Assembly (NCBI GenBank): GCA_964598395.1
Contig: CAZRBW010000009.1
Location: 5,513 to 69,512 of the forward strand
DNA from: CAXBDP01 sp964598395
GTDB taxonomy: Bacteria > Bacteroidota > Bacteroidia > Cytophagales > Cyclobacteriaceae
Direction of reading: 5' to 3'
Length of the DNA stretch: 64,000 nt
Positions 54,045 to 63,744 of the stretch are shown here, one piece after another. Numbering within the stretch: position 1 is the stretch's first letter; every line of letters begins with the position of its first letter. The position numbers and the translations under genes were made by a program. The notes beneath the pieces were generated by a model. That model saw nothing but the letters and a program-made list of their open reading frames with translations. It made no database searches and was not told where the DNA came from.

Positions 54045-55451
54045 CTATAATATATATTGGCTTAAATCTTTGTCCTCAACCAAGCCAGAAAGCTTATCGC
54101 TTACCATTTGTCTATTTACAGACACGTGGCTATTAGGGGCAATCTTATCAGGCATATCAAAGAGAAATTCATTTAGCAAATGGCTCATGACAGTATGCAA
54201 TCTTCTTGCGCCGATATTCACTACTTCCTCGTTAATTCTAAATGCGATATCCGCAATTTCCTCTAGGGCATCATCTGTAAATTCCAGGGAAACTTTTTCC
54301 GCTTCGAATAATGCATGATACTGCTTAGTCAAAGCATTTTTAGGATCCTTCAAAATCTTTCTGAAATCAGCCTTCGTGAGACTTTTCAATTCCACTCTGA
54401 TTGGGAACCGACCTTGAAGCTCGGGAATAAGATCTGATGGCTTAGACACGTGAAAAGCACCTGCTGCAATGAAAAGAATATGATCCGTGCGCACAATACC
54501 GTATTTGGTATTCACGGCACTGCCTTCTACAATCGGCAATAAGTCACGCTGTACGCCTTCTCTACTTACATCAGGCCCACTACCTTTTCCTCCAGCACTT
54601 GATGAAGCTATTTTATCAATCTCATCGATAAAAATGATTCCAGAATTTTCAGCTTTGAAAACCGCCTCATCCTTTACTTCATCCATATCGATAAGCTTGG
54701 AAATTTCCTCTTCAAGCAAAATACGCTTTGCTTCGGCGATAGTCACTTTACGCTTTTTGTTTTTCTTAGGCATCATATTGCTAAGCATGTCTTGTAGGTT
54801 GATCATGCTTGCTTCGTCCATCATGCCACCACCCATCATTCCTATACCTGGGTTTGAGGGAGCTTTTACATTAATTTCAATTTTGCGGTCATCTAATTCC
54901 CCCCGCTGTATTTTTTCTCGAAATTTATCGCGAGTCCGTTCATTCAATTCTCTATCTTCCTCGCTTACAATAGATGTGGATTGATTGGCTCCAGGAAAAG
55001 TACTTACACTTGTGTTAGATTTCACGGGCGGAACAAGAGCATCTAAAATTATGTCTTCCACAATCTTATTGGCCTTTTCTTTTACCACTTCCTTCTTTTC
55101 GGCTTTCACCAAATTGATGGACTGCTCGGCCAAATCACGCACCATGCTTTCAACATCTCTACCCACGTAGCCCACTTCAGTGAACTTGGATGCTTCTACC
55201 TTTACAAAAGGCGCATTGGCTAATGTGGCTAACCTTCTGGCAATTTCGGTTTTACCCACACCAGTTGCACCTATCATCAAAATGTTGTTAGGGATAATTT
55301 CCTTTTGCATATCAGGGCGGGAATTCATCCTTCTCCATCTATTCCGCAAGGAAATGGCTACATTTCTCTTGGCATCATCCTGACCAATAATATATTTATC
55401 AAGCTCAAATACAATTTGAACTGGAGTTAGATCTTTTACAAATTCAGTCAT
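54045..55451 (-). CDS. hslU: ATP-dependent protease ATPase subunit HslU
   Basis: A 468-residue AAA+ unfoldase. GATGVGKTEIARRLA is Walker A, GIIFIDEIDKIA Walker B, GARRLHTVMSHLL the sensor 2 region, and the C-terminus ends in a short hydrophobic tail for HslV. The I-domain is about 110-245 and Met/Gly rich. Unusually no hslV is adjacent; it must lie elsewhere or be absent. It follows lon by 20 nt. Confidence 0.95.
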   Translation of the reverse strand: MTEFVKDLTPVQIVFELDKYIIGQDDAKRNVAISLRNRWRRMNSRPDMQKEIIPNNILMIGATGVGKTEIARRLATLANAPFVKVEASKFTEVGYVGRDVESMVRDLAEQSINLVKAEKKEVVKEKANKIVEDIILDALVPPVKSNTSVSTFPGANQSTSIVSEEDRELNERTRDKFREKIQRGELDDRKIEINVKAPSNPGIGMMGGGMMDEASMINLQDMLSNMMPKKNKKRKVTIAEAKRILLEEEISKLIDMDEVKDEAVFKAENSGIIFIDEIDKIASSSAGGKGSGPDVSREGVQRDLLPIVEGSAVNTKYGIVRTDHILFIAAGAFHVSKPSDLIPELQGRFPIRVELKSLTKADFRKILKDPKNALTKQYHALFEAEKVSLEFTDDALEEIADIAFRINEEVVNIGARRLHTVMSHLLNEFLFDMPDKIAPNSHVSVNRQMVSDKLSGLVEDKDLSQYIL

Positions 55452-55471
55452 AAAAATTGTTTGAAAGCATA

Positions 55472-57967
55472 TTATACATTCTTTTCACTTGGACTTTTTT
55501 CTTCTACCAAATGAAATTTGAATGGCTTTTTAATTTGTTCTTTTTCTAAAGCTAACTCAAGCACTTCATCGGCTGTTTTCACATAATGAAAAATCAGTCC
55601 TTTGGTGTATGTTTCTCCTATCTCTTCGACATCACGCTTGTTACGTTCGCAAAGCAAAATTTCTTTCATCCCAGACCTTTTAGCAGCTAGGATTTTTTCT
55701 TTGATACCACCAACTGGCAATACTCTACCGGTAAGTGTGATTTCGCCTGTCATGGCTAATTTATCTTTAACACTGCGCTGAGTTAATAAGGATGTCAATG
55801 CAGCTAACATCGTAATGCCAGCCGAAGGGCCGTCTTTTGGTACAGCTCCTGCAGGCACGTGTACATGCAATAAATACTGATCGAAAATACGGTGATCTAT
55901 ATTCAACACATCCGCTCTTGATCGTAACCAAGAAAGTGCTGTGATAGCCGACTCTTTCATTACATCGCCAAGTTGACCTGAAAGGGTAACATTGCCCTTA
56001 CCACGGCTAGCATTAGTTTCAATAAATAGAATCTCGCCGCCAACAGAAGTCCATGCCAAGCCCGTTGCAACACCTGGGATTAAATTATTCTCGTAAATCT
56101 CCCTATCAAAGATTTCAGCTCCTAATATTTCAGGAACGTCGGTAACAAGGATTTTTGGCTTGAATTCAATATCCATTGCTTTTTTCTTGGCGATATGGCG
56201 AACTACCGAGCCTATTTTTCGCTCCAAGTTTCTCACACCCGATTCGCGAGTATAGTGATCGATAATTTTGATAATTGCTTTGTTGTCTATCGTAATATCC
56301 TTGCCAGTAAGTCCATGTTCAGTTCTTTGCTTTGGAATTAGATGCTTCTTAGCAATTTGAACTTTCTCTTCTAGTGTATATCCAGTAATTTCAATAATCT
56401 CCATTCTATCGCGCAATGCTGGCTGAATGGTTTCTAATGAATTGGCTGTTGCAATAAACAATACTTTAGAGAGGTCGTATTCCACCTCCAAGTAATTGTC
56501 TGTAAATGCATTGTTTTGCTCTGGATCCAACACTTCCAATAAAGCTGAACTTGGATCGCCTCTGAAATTGGAATTTACTTTATCAATCTCATCCAATACA
56601 AATACTGGATTGCTTGATTTTACTTTCTTTATATTTTGAATCACCTTTCCTGGCATTGCGCCAATGTAGGTTTTTCTGTGTCCTCTTATTTCGGCTTCAT
56701 CGTGCACTCCACCAAGTGACATCCGAATATACTTTCTATTGAGTGCTTTGGCGATAGACTTACCGAGAGATGTCTTACCAACGCCTGGAGGACCGTAAAG
56801 GCATAGAATAGGACCCTTGAGATCATTTTTAAGTTTGAGTACTGCTAAATACTCAATGATGCGGTCTTTCACTTTTTCAAGCCCAAAATGATCCGAATCT
56901 AAAATTTTTCTAGCTCTATTAAGATCAAAATTGTCCTTGGTGAAATCATTCCATGGCAGATCAACCATTAACTCAGCATAGTTCATCGAAACAGGAAACT
57001 CAGCGGCTGCTGGATTTATTCTAGACAGTTTGTCAAGCTCTTTGTTGAAGTGCTTTTCAACCTCTTTAGACCATTTCTTAGTTTTACCTTTTGCTCGCAG
57101 TTCTTCAACTTCTTTTTCAGGCCCATCGAAACCTAGCTCATCCTGCAGCACTTTCATTTGCTGACGGAGATAGTAATCCCTTTGCTGCTGATCTATATCT
57201 GTATGAACCTTATTTTGAATCTCTTGGCGAAGCTCCAACATTTGGATGTCGCGCATCATGTACTCCAAAAGCAAAGTAGCTCTTTTATAACCATTGTTAG
57301 TTTCAAGTAGCAATTGCTTTTCTTTTACTTCTGCGTTTACATTGCTCGACAAAAAATGAGTAAGGAAAATAGGGCTTTCAATATTATCTAGGGCAACTTG
57401 TGCTTCTTGAGGAATTTCAGGATTAAGCTTCAAAATCTTGTTTGCGGACTCTCTGATAGAAGATACTATAGCCTTAAAATCCTTATTGTTCTTTTTGGGA
57501 AAATCTTCGTTAAGTTTCTCAATCTTGGCTACTATATAGGGTTCATCTTTTTTGAACTCAGTTACATTGAATCGAGATTTTCCTTGAATGATTATAGTGG
57601 TGTTGCCATCAGGCAAAACAAGCATTTTGATAATTTTTGCAATTGTTCCTACTGTATACAAATCAGCAGAACCTGGCTCATCAGCTTTAGGATTCTTTTG
57701 TGCAATTACGCCTAAAGTTCTATCACCTTTGTAAGCCTTTTTTACAAGCCTAATTGACTTTTGTCTTCCAACAGTAATTGGAATGATGACACCAGGAAAT
57801 AAAACTGTATTACGCACTGGAAGAATACCAATTTCACTTGGCAATACTTCAGTGTCCGCTTCACCATTATATTCAGTAGAAATTACCTGTACTAAATCTC
57901 CAGAATCATCTTCTCTCATATCGGATATCATCAAAGACTGGAAATAATTATTATTTTGATTATTCAT
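55472..57967 (-). CDS. lon: ATP-dependent Lon protease
   Basis: An 831-residue protease with an N-terminal substrate domain (about 45-240), AAA+ module (GPPGVGKTSLGKSIAKAL, VFVLDEIDKV) and a C-terminal protease domain with catalytic Ser in PKDGPSAGITM and Lys in GGIKEKILAAKRSG. It degrades damaged and regulatory proteins in the cytoplasm. Upstream DNA has several GTGACAAA repeats and a palindrome, suggesting stress control. It heads lon-hslU-DUF4421. Confidence 0.97.
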   Translation of the reverse strand: MNNQNNNYFQSLMISDMREDDSGDLVQVISTEYNGEADTEVLPSEIGILPVRNTVLFPGVIIPITVGRQKSIRLVKKAYKGDRTLGVIAQKNPKADEPGSADLYTVGTIAKIIKMLVLPDGNTTIIIQGKSRFNVTEFKKDEPYIVAKIEKLNEDFPKKNNKDFKAIVSSIRESANKILKLNPEIPQEAQVALDNIESPIFLTHFLSSNVNAEVKEKQLLLETNNGYKRATLLLEYMMRDIQMLELRQEIQNKVHTDIDQQQRDYYLRQQMKVLQDELGFDGPEKEVEELRAKGKTKKWSKEVEKHFNKELDKLSRINPAAAEFPVSMNYAELMVDLPWNDFTKDNFDLNRARKILDSDHFGLEKVKDRIIEYLAVLKLKNDLKGPILCLYGPPGVGKTSLGKSIAKALNRKYIRMSLGGVHDEAEIRGHRKTYIGAMPGKVIQNIKKVKSSNPVFVLDEIDKVNSNFRGDPSSALLEVLDPEQNNAFTDNYLEVEYDLSKVLFIATANSLETIQPALRDRMEIIEITGYTLEEKVQIAKKHLIPKQRTEHGLTGKDITIDNKAIIKIIDHYTRESGVRNLERKIGSVVRHIAKKKAMDIEFKPKILVTDVPEILGAEIFDREIYENNLIPGVATGLAWTSVGGEILFIETNASRGKGNVTLSGQLGDVMKESAITALSWLRSRADVLNIDHRIFDQYLLHVHVPAGAVPKDGPSAGITMLAALTSLLTQRSVKDKLAMTGEITLTGRVLPVGGIKEKILAAKRSGMKEILLCERNKRDVEEIGETYTKGLIFHYVKTADEVLELALEKEQIKKPFKFHLVEEKSPSEKNV

Positions 57968-58054
57968 AAATAAATGTCTGCTTGATTAAGAAGAGTGGCC
58001 AATACTGAAGCCAATCGCTCTATTTGAATAGCATATTGTCAATAGAAGTGCCAA

Positions 58055-58143
58055 TGTGACAACTGACACACTGATTCCTTAATTTAAGGAATTATTAATA
58101 ATACCGTGACAAAGCCGCACAATAATGCTGATAATTTGTCACA
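58055..58143. promoter_or_regulatory. GTGACAAA repeats and palindrome upstream of lon
   Basis: GTGACAA(A) occurs directly at 58055-58062 and 58106-58113, and inverted as TTTGTCAC at 58135-58142. Between them TTCCTTAA-T-TTAAGGAA (58075-58091) is a perfect 17-nt palindrome. The cluster sits between rseP and lon and is the best candidate operator region in the window. Confidence 0.5.
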
Positions 58144-58151
58144 TGGAAATG

Positions 58152-59465
58152 CTAGCTGAATAGCTTAAAGATATCATTTCCAATTACGAGCACCATTAAA
58201 ACAAGGAGCATAAGCATCCCTACTTTCTGTGAGTTCTCTAGAAACTTGTCTGATGGCTTTCGACCAGAAATCATTTCATAAAGAAGAAACACTACATGTC
58301 CGCCATCTAATGCTGGAATCGGCAACAAGTTCATAAATGCCAATACCATTGAAATAAATGCAGTTGCTGACCAAAATCTTACCCAATCCCATTTTGGACC
58401 AAAAATTTTAGCAATACCGATCGGACCACTTGCTTTGCTTGGAGAAATATCTCCGCTAATCATTTTACCAATCCCTATTGCATTTAGATAAACCGCACTA
58501 AATGCCCTAGATGCTCCAGTGGAAACAGATTCAGCAAGTGTGAATTCCTTCGTAGTAATTTCCAAATTTGGTTGATGGTAAAATCCAAGTGTACCTTGTT
58601 CAGAAACTTCTGCCTGAAGGGTTAATTGCTGTTCAGCTCTTTCGATGTCCAAACTTACTTGTTGACCTTTGAACTGATCTAAAGCCTTACCTAATTCATC
58701 AAAGAAGTTAATTGCAATATCATTTACCGCTAAAATCTTGTCTCCCGACTGCAATCCTGCCTTTTCTGCAAAAGAATCTTCCGTAACTACATCTACTTGG
58801 AATGGAACCCTTGGAGATATAAACGCATCCATTCCATCGTTGGTGGTTACTTTATCTAGAAAATTAGATGGAATATTGATATCTAGTTGAGCACCATTCC
58901 TTTGAACAGTGTAATAAGCATTTGTAGCTAGCAAGAATTCTGGGTTTGATATATCACCAAATCGCTCGTAATCATTACCGTTGATTGCCAATATCCTATC
59001 TCCATTACGCAAACCAATTTCATATGCTGCTTCATTTACAGCAATACCATAGCGGTTTCCTTCTTCTTTAGAAATGTAGCTTTCGCCCATGCTATAGGTC
59101 AATGCGATATAGATTATGATCCCTACTACCACATTCACGATAATGCCCCCAAGCATTACAATCAAGCGTTGCCACGCTGGTTTGGCTCTAAATTCCCATG
59201 GTTCAGGTTCGGCACTCATACTTTTGGTATCGAGCGACTCATCTATCATACCCGAAATCTTTACGAATCCACCTAAGGGAATCATTCCTAGAGAATATTC
59301 CGTTTCACCTTTTTTGAAACCAAATAGCTTTGGAGGGAATCCTATCGAAAATTTTTCCACCCGCATTCCGAAAGCCTTGGCGGCAATCATGTGTCCTGCT
59401 TCGTGTATTCCAACTAAAAAAGATAAACCCAGCAAAAGCTGGGCAGCCATGATAAGTCCGTCCAT
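58152..59465 (-). CDS. rseP: Site-2 protease RseP
   Basis: A 437-residue zinc metallopeptidase. HEAGH (21-25) gives the metal ligands and catalytic Glu, LPIPALDGGH the third ligand. Two PDZ segments lie in between (about 140-200 and 215-280). Four membrane segments are visible. It performs intramembrane cleavage of anti-sigma factors and leftover signal peptides. Its ATG overlaps dxr by 1 nt. Confidence 0.94.
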   Translation of the reverse strand: MDGLIMAAQLLLGLSFLVGIHEAGHMIAAKAFGMRVEKFSIGFPPKLFGFKKGETEYSLGMIPLGGFVKISGMIDESLDTKSMSAEPEPWEFRAKPAWQRLIVMLGGIIVNVVVGIIIYIALTYSMGESYISKEEGNRYGIAVNEAAYEIGLRNGDRILAINGNDYERFGDISNPEFLLATNAYYTVQRNGAQLDINIPSNFLDKVTTNDGMDAFISPRVPFQVDVVTEDSFAEKAGLQSGDKILAVNDIAINFFDELGKALDQFKGQQVSLDIERAEQQLTLQAEVSEQGTLGFYHQPNLEITTKEFTLAESVSTGASRAFSAVYLNAIGIGKMISGDISPSKASGPIGIAKIFGPKWDWVRFWSATAFISMVLAFMNLLPIPALDGGHVVFLLYEMISGRKPSDKFLENSQKVGMLMLLVLMVLVIGNDIFKLFS

Positions 59466-60622
59466 CAGTTAATAAATTCGTTTGCTAAAATCCGAGTTTC
59501 TCGGTCTGTTAAAATTAAATTTTCCAAATTTGGTGTTTCAATGTAATTGATTTTACTCAAGCATTTCTCCACCACATCTGATATTTCTATAAAACTTATT
59601 CTATCACTCAAAAATTCAGCCACCGCAATTTCATTTGCAGCATTGAGAACACATGGCAGATTTCCGCCTTTTTTGGCAGCTTCAAAGGCCATGTGCAAGT
59701 TACGAAATACTTCCATGTCAGGTTTTTCAAAGGTGAGGGATGGAAAATTCGCAAAGTCGAAGCGTGGAAAATCGCTTTGAAATCTATCGGGATAGGTTAG
59801 GGCAAATTGAATGGGAAGGCGCATATCTGGTAAGCCCAATTGAGCTTTGATACTACCATCATTAAACTGCACCAATGAGTGGACAATCGATTGCGGGTGG
59901 ACAATCACTTCTACTTGATCAATTTCGATATCGAAAAGCCATTTGGCTTCAATCACTTCCAAACCTTTATTCATCATGGTAGCCGAGTCTATGGTAATTT
60001 TGGCGCCCATAGCCCAATTGGGATGCTTCAAGGCTTGAGCTTTGGTAACGGTTTGCAAATACTCTTTGCTTTTACCTCGAAATGGCCCACCAGAAGCCGT
60101 TAGAATAACCTTCTCAATGGGATTGTGAAACTCACCAACTAAGCATTGAAAAATAGCTGAATGCTCACTGTCCACAGGAATTATGTCAACCCCGTGCTTT
60201 TTGGCCAAAGCCATAATCAAGCCTCCCGCTACTACCAAGGTTTCCTTATTGGCCAAGGCAATAGTCTTTTTGCTTTCAATGGCTTTAATGGTAGGAATCA
60301 ATCCTGCATAGCCAACCAATGCCGTCAATACTATATCTATTTCGGCCAATGTAACAATTTCATTCAAGGCATTTTCTCCTGAATGAATTTCAATATCATA
60401 CTTTGCTAAGGCATTTTGGAGAATTGGTAATTTACTTTCATCACCAATTACTACATGCTTTGGTTGGAACTTTACAGCCTGTACAATGAGTAATTCTACA
60501 TTACGCTGGGCGGTAAGCACATAAGCTGAGAACTTATCAGGATTGGATTGTATTACGTCTAAAGCTTGTGTTCCTATAGATCCAGTGCTGCCCAAAATGG
60601 CAATATTCTTTTGCTTTGTCAT
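59465..60622 (-). CDS. dxr: 1-deoxy-D-xylulose 5-phosphate reductoisomerase
   Basis: A 385-residue MEP pathway enzyme. ILGSTGSIGTQALDVI binds NADPH; VDSEHSAIFQCL and SGGPFRGKS are metal and substrate motifs. It is followed by rseP with a 1-nt overlap, a common pairing in Bacteroidota and elsewhere. It starts 12 nt after the GH3 gene. GCGGGAGG at 60222 encodes Ala-Gly-Gly. Confidence 0.96.
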   Translation of the reverse strand: MTKQKNIAILGSTGSIGTQALDVIQSNPDKFSAYVLTAQRNVELLIVQAVKFQPKHVVIGDESKLPILQNALAKYDIEIHSGENALNEIVTLAEIDIVLTALVGYAGLIPTIKAIESKKTIALANKETLVVAGGLIMALAKKHGVDIIPVDSEHSAIFQCLVGEFHNPIEKVILTASGGPFRGKSKEYLQTVTKAQALKHPNWAMGAKITIDSATMMNKGLEVIEAKWLFDIEIDQVEVIVHPQSIVHSLVQFNDGSIKAQLGLPDMRLPIQFALTYPDRFQSDFPRFDFANFPSLTFEKPDMEVFRNLHMAFEAAKKGGNLPCVLNAANEIAVAEFLSDRISFIEISDVVEKCLSKINYIETPNLENLILTDRETRILANEFIN

Positions 60623-60634
60623 GCTAAGATTCTT

Positions 60635-62134
60635 CTATCCAATAGAGTATTTTGAAAGCTCATCTGCAATTTTTCGATCATTCGAGAGTCTTGGCACTTT
60701 ATTCTGTCCACCTAATTTCCCTTGGTCTTTCATATAATTTCTAAATCCATCCCTTTTCATTGGAGTAATTTTCAATGGACGCAAAATATTGCCAGTTATG
60801 AGATCTTTATAATAGGCATTCAATTTTTGAAGAGCTTTATCAAGGTCTCTTTCAAAACCATGTAAATCATGCGGGGCTTGTCCGAACTCCACAAACCATT
60901 CGTGATGCGGCAAGCCAATCATTGGAGTCACTTGTGGGCCAACAGTAAATTCAATTATATCTACTTCCTTATGAAGCTCTTGTGTTGTCCTCATGGCATT
61001 TTCTACTTCTTCGCCAATCACGTGCTCACCAAATGCAGAAATAAAATGCTTGATGCGACCCGTTACCAACAATTTGTGTGGACTGGTTGAAATAAATCGA
61101 ACCGTGTCGCCAAGATTATAGCCCCAAAGTCCTGCATTACTATTGATGATTATCACATAGTTTACTCCTGTTTTCACTTCACTTATCATGAGACGAGTTG
61201 GATTATCCTCAAAAAACTCGTCTGCTGGAATAAATTCGAAAAATATTCCTGAATTGCTAAGTAAAAGTAAGCCTTCTTCAATTTGGCTGTCTTGATAGGC
61301 AATAAAACCCTCAGAGGCGGGATATGTTTCCACAGAATCAATTTTCTTACCTATACTTTCATATAACTTGGCTCGGTAAGGCTCGAAGTTGACCCCACCA
61401 TAAACGAATAGCGAGAAATCAGGGAAAACATCCTTTATCTTCTTTCCAGTCCGCTCAGTAATTCGATCGAAATACATTTGCACCCAAGGAGGAATTCCAG
61501 ATATGAGTGTCATCCTTTTATCGATTGTTTCATCGATTATTTTTTCTAGCTTTTTTTCCCAATCTTCAATGCAATTGGTATCATAACTTGGTAATTGATT
61601 CGTCCGCAAATAACCTGGTACATGGTGATTCACAATACCTGAAAGTCTTCCAGTATGCACGCCACCTTTCACATCAAGCGTTGGACTTCCTGAAAGGAAT
61701 ATTAGTTTCCCATCCAAGAAATCACCATTTCCAGTTTCGTTCACATAGGATAATAGAGCGTTTTTAGCACTATTAATGTGATTTGGTAATGAATCCTTTG
61801 TAATTGGGATGTATTTTGTACCCGAAGTGGTGCCAGAAGTTTTGGCGAAATAGGCAGGCTTGCCAGGCCACAATATATCTTGGGCGCCTTGAACCACCTC
61901 CCGCATATATGGAGATAAGCCTTCGTAATCTCTTATGGGTACACGACTTTTAAAATCTTCATAGTTTTTGATTGATTCAAAATCATGGTCTTTACCAAAT
62001 TTGGTTTTTTTACCATTTTCAATCAAATTTTTAAAAATCCTTAATTGGTATTTTTCTGGAGAACTAGACCATTTTTTTTGTTGAGAAACCACATAAGAAG
62101 CCAGTGGTTTACTTAATGTCGAACGAATACCCAT
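60635..62134 (-). CDS. GH3 family acyl-adenylating protein (copy 2)
   Basis: A 499-residue GH3 protein, paralogous to 24321-25868. It has FAKTSGTTSGTKYIPIT, YPASEGFIAYQ, VTGRIKHFISAFGEHV and the conserved end GKLGGQNKVPRL. ATG at 62134 was chosen over an upstream TTG. A perfect -7 box (TAGCTTTG, 62148-62141 on the minus strand) lies 6 nt before it. It begins a transcript with dxr and rseP. Substrate unknown. Confidence 0.88.
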   Translation of the reverse strand: MGIRSTLSKPLASYVVSQQKKWSSSPEKYQLRIFKNLIENGKKTKFGKDHDFESIKNYEDFKSRVPIRDYEGLSPYMREVVQGAQDILWPGKPAYFAKTSGTTSGTKYIPITKDSLPNHINSAKNALLSYVNETGNGDFLDGKLIFLSGSPTLDVKGGVHTGRLSGIVNHHVPGYLRTNQLPSYDTNCIEDWEKKLEKIIDETIDKRMTLISGIPPWVQMYFDRITERTGKKIKDVFPDFSLFVYGGVNFEPYRAKLYESIGKKIDSVETYPASEGFIAYQDSQIEEGLLLLSNSGIFFEFIPADEFFEDNPTRLMISEVKTGVNYVIIINSNAGLWGYNLGDTVRFISTSPHKLLVTGRIKHFISAFGEHVIGEEVENAMRTTQELHKEVDIIEFTVGPQVTPMIGLPHHEWFVEFGQAPHDLHGFERDLDKALQKLNAYYKDLITGNILRPLKITPMKRDGFRNYMKDQGKLGGQNKVPRLSNDRKIADELSKYSIG

Positions 62135-62187
62135 ATATGACAAAGCTAAGCATTAAAAATAATTGATTGTGGATATTAGCCAGCAAA

Positions 62188-62217
62188 TTGACGAAAATGC
62201 CATTGGGATTATTTTTG
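62188..62217 (+). promoter_or_regulatory. Promoter of the HtrA protease gene
   Basis: TTG (62188-62190), 19-nt spacer, TATTTTTG (62210-62217): a perfect match to the Bacteroidota consensus. The start site should be near 62222, leaving a leader of about 56 nt. Confidence 0.6.
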
Positions 62218-62277
62218 AAACCTATTATAAAACTATAACGAATAAGAATACATCTACAGACACAAATAGCTAACAAA

Positions 62278-63744
62278 ATGAAGGATAAAATTATAATTAT
62301 TGTAATTGCTTTGGCAGCAGGATTTTTAGGCTCTATGATTCACCATTTAACTATAAATCAACCAATCTTTTCGATGGATCAATATTCAGTTCTAGAAGAA
62401 GTGTTTCAAACTGCCAGCAATGATTATGAAGAAGACATTTCAAGAGAGGAATCTTTACAGACTGTATCAAAGATTGCGGAAAACCTACCTATCGATTTTG
62501 CAGCTGCATCGGAAGCAAGCACACCGAACGTAGTATTTATCAGAACCATCTCAAGAATAGAAAACAGAATGTCATGGTATGATATGTTTTTTGAAGGCCG
62601 GCAAGGGCAAAGTGTGAGTACGGGTTCTGGTGTAGTTTATTCAAAAGATGGATATATTATCACAAACAACCATGTAATTGCCAATGCCGAAAGAATTGAA
62701 GTAATCCTCAATAAAAGAACTTATGATGCTGAATTGATTGGTACAGATCCATCTTCAGATTTGGCAGTTTTGAAGATTCAAGGAAGCAACTTTAGCAATA
62801 TCAAAATTGGCTCTTCTGCTAATGTAAAAGTAGGAGAATGGGTATTGGCTGTTGGCAATCCTTTCAATCTAAACTCAACTGTCACAGCGGGTATAGTAAG
62901 TGCAAAAGGCAGGGAGCTAAATCTTTTGAGCAGTCGCTTCCCAATCGAATCATTTATACAAACAGATGCAGCCATTAACCCAGGAAATAGCGGTGGTGCT
63001 CTTGTAAATTTAAAAGGTGAATTGATTGGAATTAACACGGCTATACTATCCAGAACTGGCAATTATACAGGGTATGGTTTTGCCATTCCAGTAGATATTG
63101 TAAAGAAAATTACTGATGATTTAATTAATTATGGTGAGGTACAAAAGGCCTTTATTGGTGCAAATGTGAGTGATTTATCAGAAGAAATGCTGGTAAGTAT
63201 GGAGAATACAATTGATGGTGGGGTAATCATCGATAATCTCCAAAATGATGGTGCTGCTCAAATTGCAGGTTTACAAACAGGCGATATTATCATAAGTGTA
63301 AACGGTTTTGAAGTAGATTCAAAAGTTGAATTTGAAGAGCAAATTAGTTTTAGAAGTCCTGGGGATGAAATACGTATTCAATACTTAAGAGATGGCAAAT
63401 CAGACAACGCTAGTGTTCGATTACAAAATATTCAAGGCACCACAGGTATTTATAAGCGGGAGGTATATTCATCGCAACTATTAGGCGCTCAATTAGAAAC
63501 CTTAACCAAGGTTGAAAAAGACTTATACAGACTCGAAAGCGGTGTGAAAATAGTAGAAATAGGAGCTGGAAATCTAAGAAGACTTGGTTTGAAAAAGGAT
63601 TATGTAATCACCCAAATCAATCAAGTGCCTGTGAATGAACCAGAAAAGTTAGAGGAAATATTGAATTCAATTAGAGGAAGAGTATTAATAGAAGGAGTGA
63701 ATGAAAGAGGGGAGCCAATTTATACTTCCTTTATAGCAAGATAA
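62278..63744 (+). CDS. HtrA/DegP-type periplasmic serine protease
   Basis: A 488-residue protease with an N-terminal membrane anchor or signal (IIIIVIALAAGFLGSMI). The triad is His in ITNNHVIAN, Asp in DPSSDLAVLKI and Ser in NPGNSGGALVN. Two PDZ domains follow (about 290-375 and 395-480). It should act as a chaperone/protease on misfolded envelope proteins, in keeping with nearby rseP and lon. GCGGGAGG at 63456 encodes Arg-Glu between the PDZ domains. Confidence 0.94.
   Translation: MKDKIIIIVIALAAGFLGSMIHHLTINQPIFSMDQYSVLEEVFQTASNDYEEDISREESLQTVSKIAENLPIDFAAASEASTPNVVFIRTISRIENRMSWYDMFFEGRQGQSVSTGSGVVYSKDGYIITNNHVIANAERIEVILNKRTYDAELIGTDPSSDLAVLKIQGSNFSNIKIGSSANVKVGEWVLAVGNPFNLNSTVTAGIVSAKGRELNLLSSRFPIESFIQTDAAINPGNSGGALVNLKGELIGINTAILSRTGNYTGYGFAIPVDIVKKITDDLINYGEVQKAFIGANVSDLSEEMLVSMENTIDGGVIIDNLQNDGAAQIAGLQTGDIIISVNGFEVDSKVEFEEQISFRSPGDEIRIQYLRDGKSDNASVRLQNIQGTTGIYKREVYSSQLLGAQLETLTKVEKDLYRLESGVKIVEIGAGNLRRLGLKKDYVITQINQVPVNEPEKLEEILNSIRGRVLIEGVNERGEPIYTSFIAR

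Noticed and set aside
54487..54984. 165-codon plus-strand frame opposite hslU
   Set aside because: It lies wholly antisense to a strongly conserved gene; its Ser/Ile/Leu-rich composition is that of a shadow frame.
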